Shown one piece after another: positions 25,962 through 37,735 of a DNA stretch of 64,000 nt. This DNA is from Branchiostoma lanceolatum (Eukaryota > Chordata > Leptocardii > Amphioxiformes > Branchiostomatidae): assembly GCF_035083965.1 (NCBI RefSeq), contig NC_089738.1, positions 9,388,734-9,452,733 of the forward strand, in the 5' to 3' direction. Position 1 is the first letter of the stretch, and the number at the start of each line of letters is the position of its first letter. A program made the position numbers and the translations under genes. The notes under the pieces were generated by a model. The model saw nothing but the letters and a program-made list of their open reading frames with translations, was not told the origin of the DNA and did not search any database.

Positions 25962-26318
25962 CAGACAATTGCGTGGGTGGAGAATATCAAAAGAGGTTTG
26001 TTGGGTCGTTTGTTCGTCCCTTAACGTTCGTTCAAGAAATGAACGGGCCCGGTGGCACACTTTGTTCACTTCTTAAGTCTGTCTGCAGTTCGGGAAGGCA
26101 AATAAAAGGTGCCACGAAATCTACAAAACCAATTCATCGAGACGCTATGAAGTAGAACTCTAAAGAGCATTAACAACTGTGTCTGTTTCCAACTTCTTAC
26201 ATTGTGTCTGTCTGACCGCCTTGCCTACATTTGTCAAGACTGCTAGCTGTGCTCAGAATATAATCTCCATGATATTTACAAGGTCTAAAACTGTCAGAAG
26301 TTAATCAGCTTCCTCGTA

Positions 26319-26531
26319 TACTGTAAATGCATTTAAGTTCGTGTTGTTTTTATTTCGCGCTAAGGGGAACATGGAGTGTTCGCGGTGGTTTTAAGTTCGC
26401 TGGAGGGCTATAGTCACATACTGCTACAGTATTGTACTAAAATGTTCTCGGTGGTTTTAAGTTCGTGGTGAAACGGTCGCCGCAAAAACCGTAAACATAA
26501 AACCACCGCCAACATTTCTGCATTTACAGTA
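26319..26531. mobile_element. ACTGTAAATGCA MITE, copy 1
   Basis: Perfect 13-bp ends TACTGTAAATGCA and TGCATTTACAGTA enclose ~190 bp with 'tttatttcgcgctaagggga' and 'aacataaaaccaccgc'. Copies lie at 47343-47555 (intact), 44662-44858 (diverged) and 52057-52105 (left end only). Confidence 0.75.
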
Positions 26532-26818
26532 TCATTGCAGACGCTCCTGTGACATCCGTAGGGTATATAGAAAATCGCTATTAATCAAAGAACTTGTTTT
26601 TGCCTTGCCAGCGGTTTGTAGACACCTACGTGACTTTAGAATATGTGAGTAGAAGACAAATTGAGACCCAAACGCAGCAATAGGCGGGTGGCTATAAGAT
26701 AGATATATATGTCGCAACATCTTTGGCGCCAGGTAAAAGTGTAGATATAGTGAATGAGATAAAAGTGCCTGTTGGGCACAAATTACAAAGAAAAAATCTG
26801 TTTTGGACGCTCTAAAAG

Positions 26819-26824
26819 TTTATT
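26819..26824 (-). terminator. Candidate poly(A) signal of the chloride channel gene
   Basis: TTTATT on the plus strand (AATAAA on the minus strand) about 680 bases past the channel stop codon. It is the nearest exact signal I see. Confidence 0.3.
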
Positions 26825-27496
26825 TCTACATCAATCTTGTAAGGCTATGTGGAGATAGCCTGCTTCTTATTTGTATGAGCGATCACCTAGAAAGGTTTTG
26901 TATAAGTTTACTGTACAACTAAGGTAATGCTAACAAAGCACACAGAATTCACACTAGTATTTCGGTTCGATTCCTAGATGGCAATAAGGATCAAAGTGAC
27001 CATAAGTTGGAAAAGACATCTAACGTTACATATGCGATTTTCAGTGAAAGGAATTTTGATGATATTGAGGTAGACTTCAAAACATTATACACATATCATG
27101 CAGCATATGTCAATGTAGTTCACGATATAGGTATTCTCACGATTTAAACTTTTACAAACTATGCCTTCTTCACACAATAACAAAATACATATTCTCCGAT
27201 CTATAGCTAAATGCTATTGTAGCTTAGCTCCATTAAATAGCATACGTAACTTTCATCATATTACAACTACCACAAATTACAAACAAACTATAATGACAAA
27301 GGTAGATTTTTAAAAATTATCTTCTATGAATATTTCTTTCAAAACTTGGATAACACTAATATGATATATCGTATACATACACGAAGGCTAATCGCAAGTG
27401 CACGATTGTAGTGTTGAATAATGATAATACGTACAGTGATATCGACAGATGATACGTACACTAATAAACATTTGTAGTACATTGTACACTAGAGAA

Positions 27497-30400
27497 TTAT
27501 GAAGTAGAGTAATTGCTGAGATAAACTCCCCAGTAGAAACCATTGAAGATCATGAACGACAGAGGAAACCCAATCTTTGAGAATAGGTCTATTCTTGTGG
27601 CTGCGGTCATCCCGTCCATCCCCTGTGGAGGGCCTTCCCCTGGTACCGTTTGAAACTCTGTGGGACCGGCGTCAGCTCGGGAACACCTCCCGTTAGCCTA
27701 AAATGAACCAAAAGTTCGTGAATGATTATTATGTTTACAACTCAAAATTTCCTTTGCAGTTCCTCTTCTTTTCAAATGTATAGACGTTAGAAACTCCTCC
27801 AGTAATTGTAAAATCCCATTGTCATCCCATACTACTACACCATATTGTATAAGATAGACTAGTACACCACATAGACGGATTAGCCTGATAGAATGTTATC
27901 TATGTACCAGTAAATGCCATACTTTGTACCTTGTACAATTGTTGCGCAATAAAGTTATTATTATTATTATGTTTCATTAGGATTTATGTTACAATTCCAA
28001 TTTCTTCTTTCGTTAGTTTTTCTTAGTTTTGATTATAGCTAATTGTGTAAAAATTCCATTTTGTGTACTTTAGGGGAGGCCCCCGAAAAGAGGTATAGGC
28101 TTCTGGCCTCCCCTGCATGTATTCTTTGCTCTATTTATCTTTTGTTTTATATTGTACATACGCGAATAAACAATAAACAAAACAATAAACAATAATTTCA
28201 TCAGGTTGGCGAATGACTGAATAACAATGTTTTTGATTCACAACCACATGTGTATCCGTAAAAGGAATGAAATACAAAAATCCACAGTTTTTGTCTGTAG
28301 ATTTTGGTTCAAAGACAATGTTCTTAAATCACAACCACATAAACAACAAGAGCAAACTTTTCCATGGCCACCTGTCATCTTTTTCAGGGTAATTCTAATT
28401 GGTTCACTTTGCACTGCAGCTAGGTGTCGCTGCTAACAATGCGGTCCCAAACGTAGAGTATTGTGACACATAGATACATGTATTGTTAAAAGGCAGTCAA
28501 CGTCAGCCCTTGTTAGATATATGGCTGAGAATAAAGAACTTTGATAGGAACTGTAATTTGGTACAGTGAACTTTTGTTTTCCCCTCCTTTTACGTATACG
28601 GATATTCAAGGATAGAATATCGAGGTCCTTTATTCACAACCATACACCCGTCACGTTTAACACGAACCGACGTTTCGATGACCGCTAGCTCATGTCGTCA
28701 TACGTGGTTGTGAATGCAAAACTTTGATATTCAGGCATTCACTAACCTATTCACGGATCTTCAAGGCCAGTTTTAAAGGCGCCTTTTCTTGGCAGATACA
28801 GACATGAATGTAGATGCACGTGCCCTAGTTGAATAGTTTCCTTTGCTATAGAGATACCTAGGCCTTGTCATTCTATTTAACGATTTCAAAATTCACAGCG
28901 ATTACACATTTTGCTTTATTGTATACAGGAATAGTGTTGTGGGTTGTTATGCCATGTTTTATCACTTAAATTCTTGTTACAAGGTTTAGGGTCTATGAAT
29001 TTGAAAATTATATGCATATTATCTTTTTTGCACACCTTCTTTTCCGCCCGATCGCGTTAGCTGTGTTAGCTTAGTAGATCACAGTAAGCTAAATTTTCAT
29101 AAGCGTCCCTTACCCTCATGTTCTGTACAGAGTTGAGTTCGTATGTTGACTTCCTGGATCTTCGTGGAATTCGTAGACATTCCGCTAGGGAGCGCAGTCG
29201 ATCCTTCCGCAGTGAGAAGTGATAGGCCAGGGAGAACTCGACCAGCGCCGCGAACACATAGATGGTGCAAACCAGCATCCAGATGTCAATGGACCGGATG
29301 TAGGAGAACCTATATGGAATAAATGATTGATTAAATGATTGCTTGAATCAATGAACGAATGATTTTTTTATATAAATGACAATATATATTTTTGTATACA
29401 TGACAATCATTCTCTTTGTATGTAACTTTACGTATGAGACCGCATTGTTAGCAGCGACACCTAGCTGCAGTGTGGAATAATACTAGTCAGTATTGCCCTG
29501 AGGAATTTGACAGAAGGTCAACTAAACGTCAACTGTTGCTGTACATATATACTGGTTATCTTCGCCGTGTACTTTAGTACTCGGGGAAGATTATGTTTTC
29601 GATTGAGCCAGCTGTTTGGTGGGTCTGTATGTATGTCAAGAGCATAACTCAAGAGACCTTTGATGAATCTTTATGATTTTTAGTAGGTGTGTAGTGGTTG
29701 TGCAAAGGAAGGTCAAGTTCAAAAATGGTTCAACCTTGCGTTTTTCAACAGTACTGCAGCGGACTTTTAATTTTTGTGCGTTTGTATGTTGGCAAAAAAA
29801 GTGACGGAAACGTTGATGGATCTTCATGATTTTTTGCAGGTGTGTAGATGTTGTATAAACGGAGGTCAAGTTCAAAAATGGTTCTCCTGGCATTTTCCGT
29901 CGGTACTGCAGCGGGCTTTGTGTGGATGTGTATTTCTTGTGGACAACATAACTCAAGAAGCTGTTGATGGATCTGTATGATATTTAGTGGATGGGTAGGG
30001 TTTATAGAAAGGAAGGTCAAGTTCGATAATGGGCCTTCTAGCGGGTACCTAAGGTACTGCAGCGGAGCTTCAAAATTTAGTGTCATATTTTCTGAAAGTG
30101 CCATGGTCATGATAGTTGTGTGGTAGATAGTTCATGCCACAAGAAGTAAGTTCTGTAAGTTTGGGCACCCTAGCGGCTTGTTTAGAACTGCAGTGGGTGT
30201 TTTTGTTTTGACATTCGATCAGGTATTACTTGAGAAGGGGTGAAGAGATTGTCGTGAAGTTTTGTATGTAGAGAGCTCAGATGGTGCTTTACACAATCGA
30301 TGTCTAATTATAGAAAACAGGAGCTAATCTGCAGAATTAGTAAGGATAATTGTAAATCCATTACATTCCATAATGGGGCAGCGTTCCCGAAACAGGCCAG

Positions 30401-30963
30401 CAGAAGGCCTTGCCAGGAAGTATAAATAAACAGATGGGGTACATAAATAAACAAATGGGGCAGTCTCACTACAATTCAAGCAGATGTGTGGGTCCGGTTG
30501 GTTTTAAAAATGTTCAGTTTCGGCATTTTTGTCCAACACACGGTTGGAGACATAACGGAAAGGGAACAAAATAGAAAGCCTTACAAAACACCTAAAAACA
30601 TGTGAATAACCAGCCGGGCCACTCTTCTGCTCAAAGAGAACCTAGCATCGTATGTAGTAGTAGTAGTAACGTTAGACTGGTTTATTCGTCATCATCTGAC
30701 AGACAGGCCTCATGGCAGCCGGTATAAGGCTGAATTGCGGTGCTAAATACGACATATTGCGAGGCTAAATACAACATAGGGCATTGCGTGTTACAAATTA
30801 GGCAACGATTAAAAGTTTCCATGAATATCAGTTAAAACAATTGATAAGTCTATTTGAAATATTGCACAATCATTCAGTTAGAGTTTGACTCCGAACAAGC
30901 AGGACGCGGTCGGTATACAACATTACAATGTTTTCTAGAGTTCATATCATGAGTACATCCAAA

Positions 30964-31026
<63 letters not shown>

Positions 31027-34000
31027 CAACAACAGTGTGAATAGAGTCATGTTTGTTTAGAGTTCATTGAGCAGTTCATTAATGGTAGGAATTGCGCTCG
31101 TCCTGTAGCGCTTTGACCCAGAGGGTTGCTGGTACCGGATACCGGATACTAGTCCTGTACCACCAAATGTTTTTTATCCCTATCTAGACTGGACTCATTC
31201 TACCCCCTCCCCCCTCATAACTTCCAAACGGTATGGTGTATGATCAAATTTGCAGGGGGTGATAGCATGTAAATATTAATCACCCTTCACAATAAGCCTT
31301 GATTATTTGGCGAAGATAATGTGTTCGTGGAACTCTAGTTGTTAATAAAGAGCCATCCCATGAATGAAGATGGTTTGCTGTAACAATAGACTTTGCTAAT
31401 AAGATGTAGAATGTCTGATTCAAGTATTTTTGAAAGAAAGTTTGACTCACTTTGGCAGAGAGCTTCTGGACACCGTGGTCAGTGTCGTTGCCGTCAGGAC
31501 AGTTGTGATGCCCAACGCAACCCGAGCAGGTGCCTGATTCGGACTGATCCAGAATGTCAGCCAGGACAGGCACACGATCAAAACACTGCGGAGGACGAAA
31601 TTCCGCCAGATTATTACCTCTGAACAAACCAGAGCTGTTCTGCTGCAGTACCAAGGTCACACTCCAGGGGACCAATACCAACCTATATATCAAACATCAT
31701 TAGAGGTTCTAAAGTTATGCTGACCATAGATATCAAGAAACACAAACACACGCACGCGCGCCAAAAACGATACCTCAATTCATAATGGTGGTAATTATTA
31801 TTACAGCTATTTCTAGTAAACGATGGGCACGGTGCTGAAAATATAACCATTCAAAGCTATGAGAAGATATTCTTCTAGAATAGATAGTTTAAAATGCGCC
31901 TATTTAAAGAAGACCTTTACACTAGAGTTGACAGCGTTTCTAAACGTACGTACCTTGGAACGTAGGTTTGTATCAGGTAGTACCCGAGCTGTCGAACTAG
32001 CTTGAATTTGACCTCGATGCAACTGAACGATCCTGCAATGTACCGAAACATGACATTCATTTTCAATACATTTCACTTGCAAATAATACATAATGGTTTT
32101 GTTGTAGACACTAGCTCTATGCTTCCCACTTTCTTTGTTGAAAAACATTACGGATGAAAGAGTGTTATAAGGACGTTCACGATCATAAGTACGCATGCGC
32201 AAGGTCAAAGGTGAAGGTCCCTGCGACATAAACATTGTCATGCAAATCGACCGACGGAACCGAGACAAGAACTGTTTAACCTGTTTAATGGCCTTCAAAA
32301 TTGATCTTGCGCATGCGTACTCAGAATCATGAACGTCTTTATTGTCTTCCGTAGCACATTTTCATTCAGACGAAAAAAACTGCATTCATACAATTCAAAA
32401 ACACATCGTTAGGCTTGTACTAACCTATTGTGTAGTTCCCTGTACAGTCGCGAGAGGTCCATCCTGAAATGGCATACTCCGGGAGTTCTATGGCCGGATT
32501 GAACTCCACGGCGGGCTCCGACCACTCAATTATCAAATCCTTTGTTGTGTAGCCGTCTGTAACAAGTGTAGATTACATTTTTGCACAATATTGGAACAAA
32601 ACGATATGATAATGCACGATATTGTCTATTTTTCTAGAGCAGAGAAAAAGTGAACCGAATTACTAGTAGTTTATAAAAGGTGTGCAGAAGTCAGCGGAAA
32701 ACTTAACGTTTTCCTAAAATTGGAAAACATACAAAACCACAACAATCTTATAAAGGCATCTCATGTTGAAAACTGTTCATGAGAAAATTCAGTTTACTTA
32801 CAGCTTGCTATTTGGAAGGTACACGTCTGGCTGTCAAACGGATACATGTGGAACTGCATTGGACAGGAACCTATCACCGTCTTTCTACAAATAAGGGCAA
32901 AAAATGCGGAGAACAATTACAACAATGTTTATGGAAAATATGAAGATATGTGCATTGTTTTATCATGTAAATGTTACAACACAAGTTTGAAATATATCTA
33001 AGTTTTGCATGTTTCACACTCTGTTCATCAGTTGCGTTGAGAAAAAAGTACTTTACGTAAAATCAAATGATAAAAAGGCATATGTGGTTAACCAGTTATT
33101 GATAAGTACTATAAGATTTTGATTTGAGTTTGATAGACCTTTAGATATATACTATATGCTTTGGGGAGCTTCTGTTAAACCGGGTTAGGTTTTAACTTTT
33201 GTGGGTGTGGCGTAGCCAGCTGTCAGCCAATCAGAGAATTGCCTAAATGCTTTCCTTAAGGTAAAGCCGGTTGTCTGATTGGCTGACAGCTGTTAAAAAG
33301 CCCAGCCTACAAAAGTGAAAACCTCAACACGGTTTAGCAGAGCCTCTCCAAAGTATATATGATATAATCAGCGGGCAAGGCTCTGAGTAAGAGGATGGTA
33401 GCCTTCGTTGCGGACTTCTTTCTGCTGTTTTCTTTTCAAATATCTAAAATATTATCGTTTTCTTACTACATTATTTTTCTTATTACGGGTCTAGAGGTAC
33501 GCAGGTAATACGAAAAATATAATAAGAAAACGGTAGATTAAAACTCAGAAGTTTCTCGATTAAGCCTCCTTGCTTAAAAGAAAACAGCCGGTGGGAGTCT
33601 GCAACCGAGGCTATGGGAATGGACGCATTTCAGACTAACTTTTCGCCGAAGAAGATGTCCCCTGACGGCCAGATCCACAGCGCCTTAGCGTGGTCAGTGG
33701 ACGCACGGAAATTTGCGTCCTTCTCGTTGACAAAGTAGATACTCGGGGTCCAGATGTCGCTAGAGTCCACGTTGTGCAGTTCGATGTTGTCGTTCAGGTC
33801 TGGGAACTCAAAACGTGGGTCGTTCCACCACTGACGCAGGTAAAACGTCATCACGTAGTCCTGCACAGAGGTTTACATACAATTGTTCATTTTCAAAATT
33901 TATAAAGAGATATGTATATCTTAAACGGGTCACTGCAGCTGCGGCACGTTGGCGACCTCGCTGCGGCCGAGCGATTGGACAGAGTGCTTAACGAATTTCA

Positions 34001-35496
34001 TCAATAAAAACGGAATCTTTTGCGCTTTGTGCGTTTTGTGGTCTTATTAATCATACTTTTTGCACAATATTCCCATCGTAGTCAAGAGTAACACAAATCT
34101 AATTAAGGACGCAGGGAGGCCGCCAACGTGCCGCAGTTCAATGAAACACCCGCTTTACAACATTCGTGGTATTGAAAATGAATGCATGTAGGTTTTACAT
34201 GTAGGCTAAAGTATTTGTCAATGGTTGACTAATTATAAACACAAGTTGGCTATCTAAGAAGACACTTTAGTTTAGATACTTACCATTTTAATCTCTGAAA
34301 AAGACCCCATACTTGCAATGTAGAGTTGCACTTGGACTACAGTTGGTTTCCCTGTGAAGTAATTAAAGTAAAAAACATCAGTCTTCAGATTTAGAATTGT
34401 GTATTGTCATTAATTATGTAAATTGGGTATCATTTGCATGATTGACATCTGTCGATAACCATCTCTTTCAGACTGCATACAATACTATATCACTAGGCTC
34501 ATCCCTGAGGCGTCGCCAAAACACTAGGTTTGCTTCTTTTTATAGGTGAGTAGCAATATATATTTAAAGAAGAAACCCACACCACTTCTTCCTGACATCT
34601 AAAGGTAAATGCCTCTAAAAAATCAAGATCATAGCATGTCCAGGAAAAAAAGATACAACAACGGAAACTTCTTCTTCAGTACCAAGGACGGCCGCCAGGA
34701 GAGAGATGCCAAGAAACAATATCTCCATTTTTTTCTCGAATAGGTGATTACCTCCAAAATCAGGCCGCACTCTCCCATCGTAGGTCTCTAGTTTGTCGAA
34801 TACAGCCTGGGCCAGGATGGTGTCGTTATGATGATGTACGCTAAGGGATTAGACATAAACCGTTACAACATGCACAAACACACTCAAGTCATATCATTCA
34901 ATACATCAACTTGGTTTGATATAAAATATAACGCTTTTGAAAGCTTTATATATGGATTGTCACGTATATGTTGAAGAATCGTGGGTAAGCATTGAACATT
35001 ACCTAGATACCCAACCCGATGGTATTGTTCTCTGTGTACGATATAAAATTACAATGGTGAGATAGGAATTGAAAATATGGCAACACATGTCTTGTAGCTA
35101 TTCATCACAATGAGCAGAAACGTTGAACGGTGTAACGTTACGACATGGGGCAACATCATTTCAAGTAATTTTGACGCAAAATTGTGTTTTGACAACTTAC
35201 TGTGTCATAATGAACACAAAGTTGGACGGTGTACCATAATTTGATTACATAAAGCAATATAATAATTTGAAAACTTACTTTATGTGCGATTCTGCATTTA
35301 CGCAATTTTCTATTCCTGTAGACAAAAACATCAGTTATTGGCGGAGATTACAACCAAAATTGTAATTCATAATCAAAACAAATGCTTTTTGTACAATTCC
35401 ATGTATGTATACAATGTTCTTTTACTCACCAAGAAGGCAGATGTGGATAAGAAAGATGGAAGCAAAGAATTCCAAACGCTGAGGCCGCTGCATCAT
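27497..35496 (-). CDS. Cys-loop anion channel, glycine/glutamate-gated chloride channel group
   Basis: Eleven coding exons: 35430-35496, 35279-35315, 34752-34840, 34284-34351, 33640-33860, 32802-32884, 32425-32556, 31954-32032, 31451-31585, 29114-29309, 27497-27697. All have GT-AG borders and matching phases, giving 435 residues with TAA at 27497. It is a pentameric ligand-gated channel subunit at the plasma membrane. Residues 1-22 are a signal peptide. The Cys-loop is C168[14 protein letters not shown]182. A second disulfide pair, C226 and C237, in loop C is typical of glycine and GluCl receptors. TM1 is about 258-272, and TM2 opens with P278-A279-R280, the anion-selectivity signature. TM3 lies in exon 10; a short cytoplasmic loop and TM4 ([17 protein letters not shown]) lie in exon 11. 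The usual WxPD motif reads WTPS. Ligand not determinable. Confidence 0.93.
27880..28200 (+). mobile_element. Retroelement 3' tails (LINE-like) in channel intron 10
   Basis: Two consecutive tails are visible. 'ttgtacaattgttgcgcaat' precedes an AAAGTTATTATTATTA end near 27975. 'gaggcccccgaaaagaggta', 'ggcctcccctgcatgtattc' and AATAAACAATAAACAA run near 28075-28195. Both are typical LINE 3' ends with short tandem tails. No reverse transcriptase frame remains. Confidence 0.4.
28408..28460 (+). repeat. Repeat CTGCAGCTAGGTGTCGCTGC, left copy
   Basis: 'gctaggtgtcgctgctaaca' plus 'atgcggtcccaaacgta'. The inverse copy is at 29430-29475 and a third copy at 39338-39376. Confidence 0.55.
29430..29475 (-). 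repeat. Repeat CTGCAGCTAGGTGTCGCTGC, inverted copy
   Basis: Inverse of the 28408-28460 copy over about 38 bases ('gagaccgcattgttagcagc'). The pair encloses channel exon 10. Confidence 0.55.
29498..29530 (+). ncRNA. Hammerhead-ribozyme-like core (degenerate)
   Basis: CTGAGGA, then a stem TTGAC...GTCAA, then AAACGTC. It resembles the hammerhead core (CUGANGA, helix II, GAAA) with the G of GAAA changed. Confidence 0.3.
29640..30115 (+). repeat. Three-unit array of dispersed repeat, channel intron 9
   Basis: Three ~120-bp units carry 'taactcaaga', 'ggaaggtcaagttc', 'aatggtt/ggcct' and 'gtactgcagcgg'. Same family as 43180 and 44930 and the inverse of 5080. Minus-strand open frames here are repeat-derived. 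Confidence 0.6.
30968..31024. repeat. (TA)n microsatellite
   Basis: Uninterrupted TA dinucleotides, about 28 units, in channel intron 9. Confidence 0.95.
31620..31790 (-). repeat. Dispersed repeat, channel intron 9
   Basis: 'ctgctgcagtaccaaggtca', 'aaagttatgctgacc', a (CA)n tract and 'aacgatacctcaatt' match the 5080 copy. It ends within about 35 bases of exon 9. Confidence 0.6.
32156..32340. mobile_element. Hairpin MITE sharing the GTCAAAGGTGAAGG core
   Basis: Arms 'gacgttcacgat...agtacgcatgcgcaag' and the inverse 'cttgcgcatgcgtact...atcatgaacgtc' enclose ~100 bp in channel intron 7. The inner 'ggtcaaaggtgaaggtccc' matches the element at 39850-40065. Confidence 0.65.
33145..33366. mobile_element. 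Hairpin MITE, channel intron 5, element 1
   Basis: Left arm 'agccagctgtcagccaatca' and right arm 'tgattggctgacagctg' continue outward through 'aaccgggttaggtttta' and inverted counterparts to 'atatatac'. Arms are about 90 bp. Confidence 0.7.
33398..33616. mobile_element. Hairpin MITE, channel intron 5, element 2
   Basis: 'atggtagccttcgttgcgga', 'ctgctgttttctttt' and 'tatcgttttcttac' are mirrored by 'gtaatacgaaaaatataata', 'aaaagaaaacagc' and 'tctgcaaccgaggctat'. It lies about 25 bases from the splice donor of exon 5. Confidence 0.7.
33931..34140. mobile_element. MITE with CTGCGGCACGTTGGCG ends, channel intron 4
   Basis: Left GCTGCGGCACGTTGGCGACC and right GGCCGCCAACGTGCCGCAG are inverted copies around a ~160-bp AT-richer core. 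Confidence 0.65.
34600..34750 (-). repeat. Dispersed repeat abutting channel exon 3
   Basis: 'aatcaagatcatagcatgtc', 'cagtaccaaggacggccgcc' and 'caatatctccattttt' match the 5080/53050 family. It ends right at the donor side of exon 3 (34752). Confidence 0.5.
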
Positions 35497-35511
35497 GGCT
35501 GTGTCTTTGCT

Positions 35512-36765
35512 CTGCAATCGGAGAAATGGATCGGAAACATAGAAATGTTGCCGGACAAGCTATAAAACTTAACCTAGAGAGTTAAAATAATCGTTATTGT
35601 GTTCAGAACAAACATACAATCACAAGATAAATGATAACAAATTCCTAGGAAAACCCATTTTCTGGATTTGGGCACGGCAAGGTAAAAAGTAATATCCTGT
35701 GCGTTGGACTGTTCATGCACCGCAACTGCTTTTAAAAACTCTTTATCATTATCTGATTGACACGGGAAATTACTCACTAGCATATCGTACTTATCGATTA
35801 TTGCACTTTACATGTTTATACATGTACTACTTATTACAGCGTGAGAAAGTCCCGTGGGTTAACGTTTTTCCAGCCAACAGTATTTCTTGTTCTGAAAGAA
35901 TCCTGAAACAAGTAGAGAAATATCCAATATCCAACAAATTACAGTGAATGTCTCATAGAATACTTTGGTATTAGCATACATTTACTCTCAATGTCAATGC
36001 TAATGGAGGGGGTCGTTTACGTCATTCGCGGTGTCATGGACGACCGACAGTGGCAAATAAGCATGTTATAACATTTCTTGAGCCATTCATCTCCAAAATG
36101 GGTCCCTAAACGCGTGCTAAGCGGTCATTCGTGACGGGAAATCTCTAGAACGGCTCAACCATAACCTGGCATTATCATCATAACAACGCAAGGCACTATC
36201 ACAGGTAGTCGGGCATGAAAACTATTACTTGACCTCAACAGGCCGGCCCAAAACTTCTGTATCAAATCAAAATGGCTGTGACTTGATCTCGCCACAACTA
36301 CAAAGACATGAAAACGTCTACTTCTCTTCTTAACCGGCAAGCCGTGTCAGCTTAGCCCAAAGATTCTGGCCCTACCCTCACCAAGCCATACCACAACTAC
36401 TAAAGCGTGAAGAATGTTAGCAATGTTTTGGTTGATGCATTTTGTCTCCACTTTCCTTGCAAAAGGGGGGCGTGTTGAGTGAGCATATAAAGCCCTTACA
36501 ACGCACAACATTCTAGAGTAGTAAGTACTGTATTGTGTTTAGTATCTTCGAGCGCAAATTGTAAAAATTCCATTTTCCTTTTGCAAGACTACTGACAAAT
36601 GCTCTATTCATTTCTATAACCAGCTAGCTCCAGATAAACTACTCTTCACGTTAACTGCGTGTTTAGTTACGCTCTTGAAACGCAAGAATCAAAATGACTT
36701 GGCTGATTTCTTGGGGGAAAACTATGATGGATAAAACCCCACCGAACACATGTACAACAACTTAC
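35512..36765. other. 5' UTR intron of the channel gene
   Basis: No recognisable element or exon was found. Small open frames on both strands look like chance. Confidence 0.3.
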
Positions 36766-36850
36766 CTTATGTCCAAGACTGGTTCTATCTTTCCTTAAAT
36801 GGTAGCCCGGTCAGTTCTGGCAGCTTACATGGTGGTGCGGTCCAAATCCT
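36766..36850 (-). promoter_or_regulatory. Candidate 5' noncoding exon of the channel gene
   Basis: A strong donor ATAAG|GTAAGTTG sits at 36766 on the minus strand. The acceptor TTGCAG|AGC at 35511 lies 15 bases before the channel ATG and needs such an upstream exon. The upstream boundary is a guess. Confidence 0.4.
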
Positions 36851-36859
36851 CAGGTAAAA

Positions 36860-37590
36860 TTACCGGCTATAGGCTTACTTAGCTGTCTTACATGCCAGAG
36901 ATACGTGTATACCGTATACGCGTATATATACGTGCATACCAGCCTCAAGAAATTACTGTGAATCGGCCACCTTACGAACTAACAAAATGGTTTAGTAGAT
37001 CCTGACGTAAAAATGTTTCCCAGTCCCTTGAAAAAACAAGCAGTCCATTCCCAGTGCTGTCTCACCAAACTGTGCACCCTCTCGGACAGTACCACTAGCG
37101 TGCGACCCTTTGTTCACGGTGGCTTACCTTTCATCCAGTCCTTTTCTGTGTAAGAGCGTGGCGTGTTTATGGTGTGTTAGGTTTCTATGTGCATTGTATA
37201 TGTTGAATACTAGCTCGCACTTTTGTGACCGATGGAAAGTTACCTATGGTAATGATTACGTATTCTATTCTCTTCATAGCACTGGTGTTGTTGGTCTGGT
37301 GTTTTAAGTTACATTTACCATCGCAGCTGTTTTGATAATCAAAATTAGAATTATGTAGAAATAGGTTTGCGTTTGTAAAAATGTTCTCTTTTTTTGCTTT
37401 ACATGGCACAAAAATGACAGCGCTGGCTATGACCGCGGGTAAACCTAAATCGGGTGTTCCAAGGCGGCTTGTTCTGTCTCGTCATTGACCTGCGTCCGTG
37501 GATCGAACATGATTCTTAATTCAAAGTTTCTTTTCATCCATTTTTGCCCCAAAGCGCCAGCGGCTACTTATATCGGTGAGAAGCAGTACT
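36860..37590. other. Intergenic between channel and sulfotransferase
   Basis: Upstream flank of the channel gene. Contains a TA/CG-alternating stretch near 36908-36940; nothing else is identifiable. Confidence 0.3.
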
Positions 37591-37603
37591 CCAGTCAGAA
37601 GCT

Positions 37604-37636
37604 CTGAAGAAGGTGTCTGACAGACACCGAAACGTC
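37604..37636 (+). ncRNA. Hammerhead-ribozyme-like core
   Basis: CTGAAGA is followed by a perfect hairpin GGTGTCT-GAC-AGACACC and then CGAAACGTC. That reproduces the conserved CUGANGA, helix II and GAAAC parts of hammerhead ribozymes as found in Penelope-like retroelements. I cannot confirm helix III or the cleavage site upstream. Confidence 0.45.
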
Positions 37637-37735
37637 AGCAGGTGAGATTACCTGGATGTGTTAAATGTCACTGGATTTGACCAACCAAGTAAACAACATC
37701 GTTGACAAGTATATCCATCTGATTTAATCGCCATA

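Noticed and set aside
25628..26155. 175-codon plus-strand open frame
   Set aside because: It overlaps an inverted-repeat element whose two ends encode related nonsense; no family resemblance, no splice or promoter context.
29636..30110. Minus-strand open frames of 106 and 121 codons
   Set aside because: The predicted peptides are internally repetitive because they read through three units of a dispersed repeat.
31280..31693. 137-codon minus-strand frame
   Set aside because: Out-of-frame reading of channel exon 9 plus flanking repeat; the true frame gives TM1-TM2.
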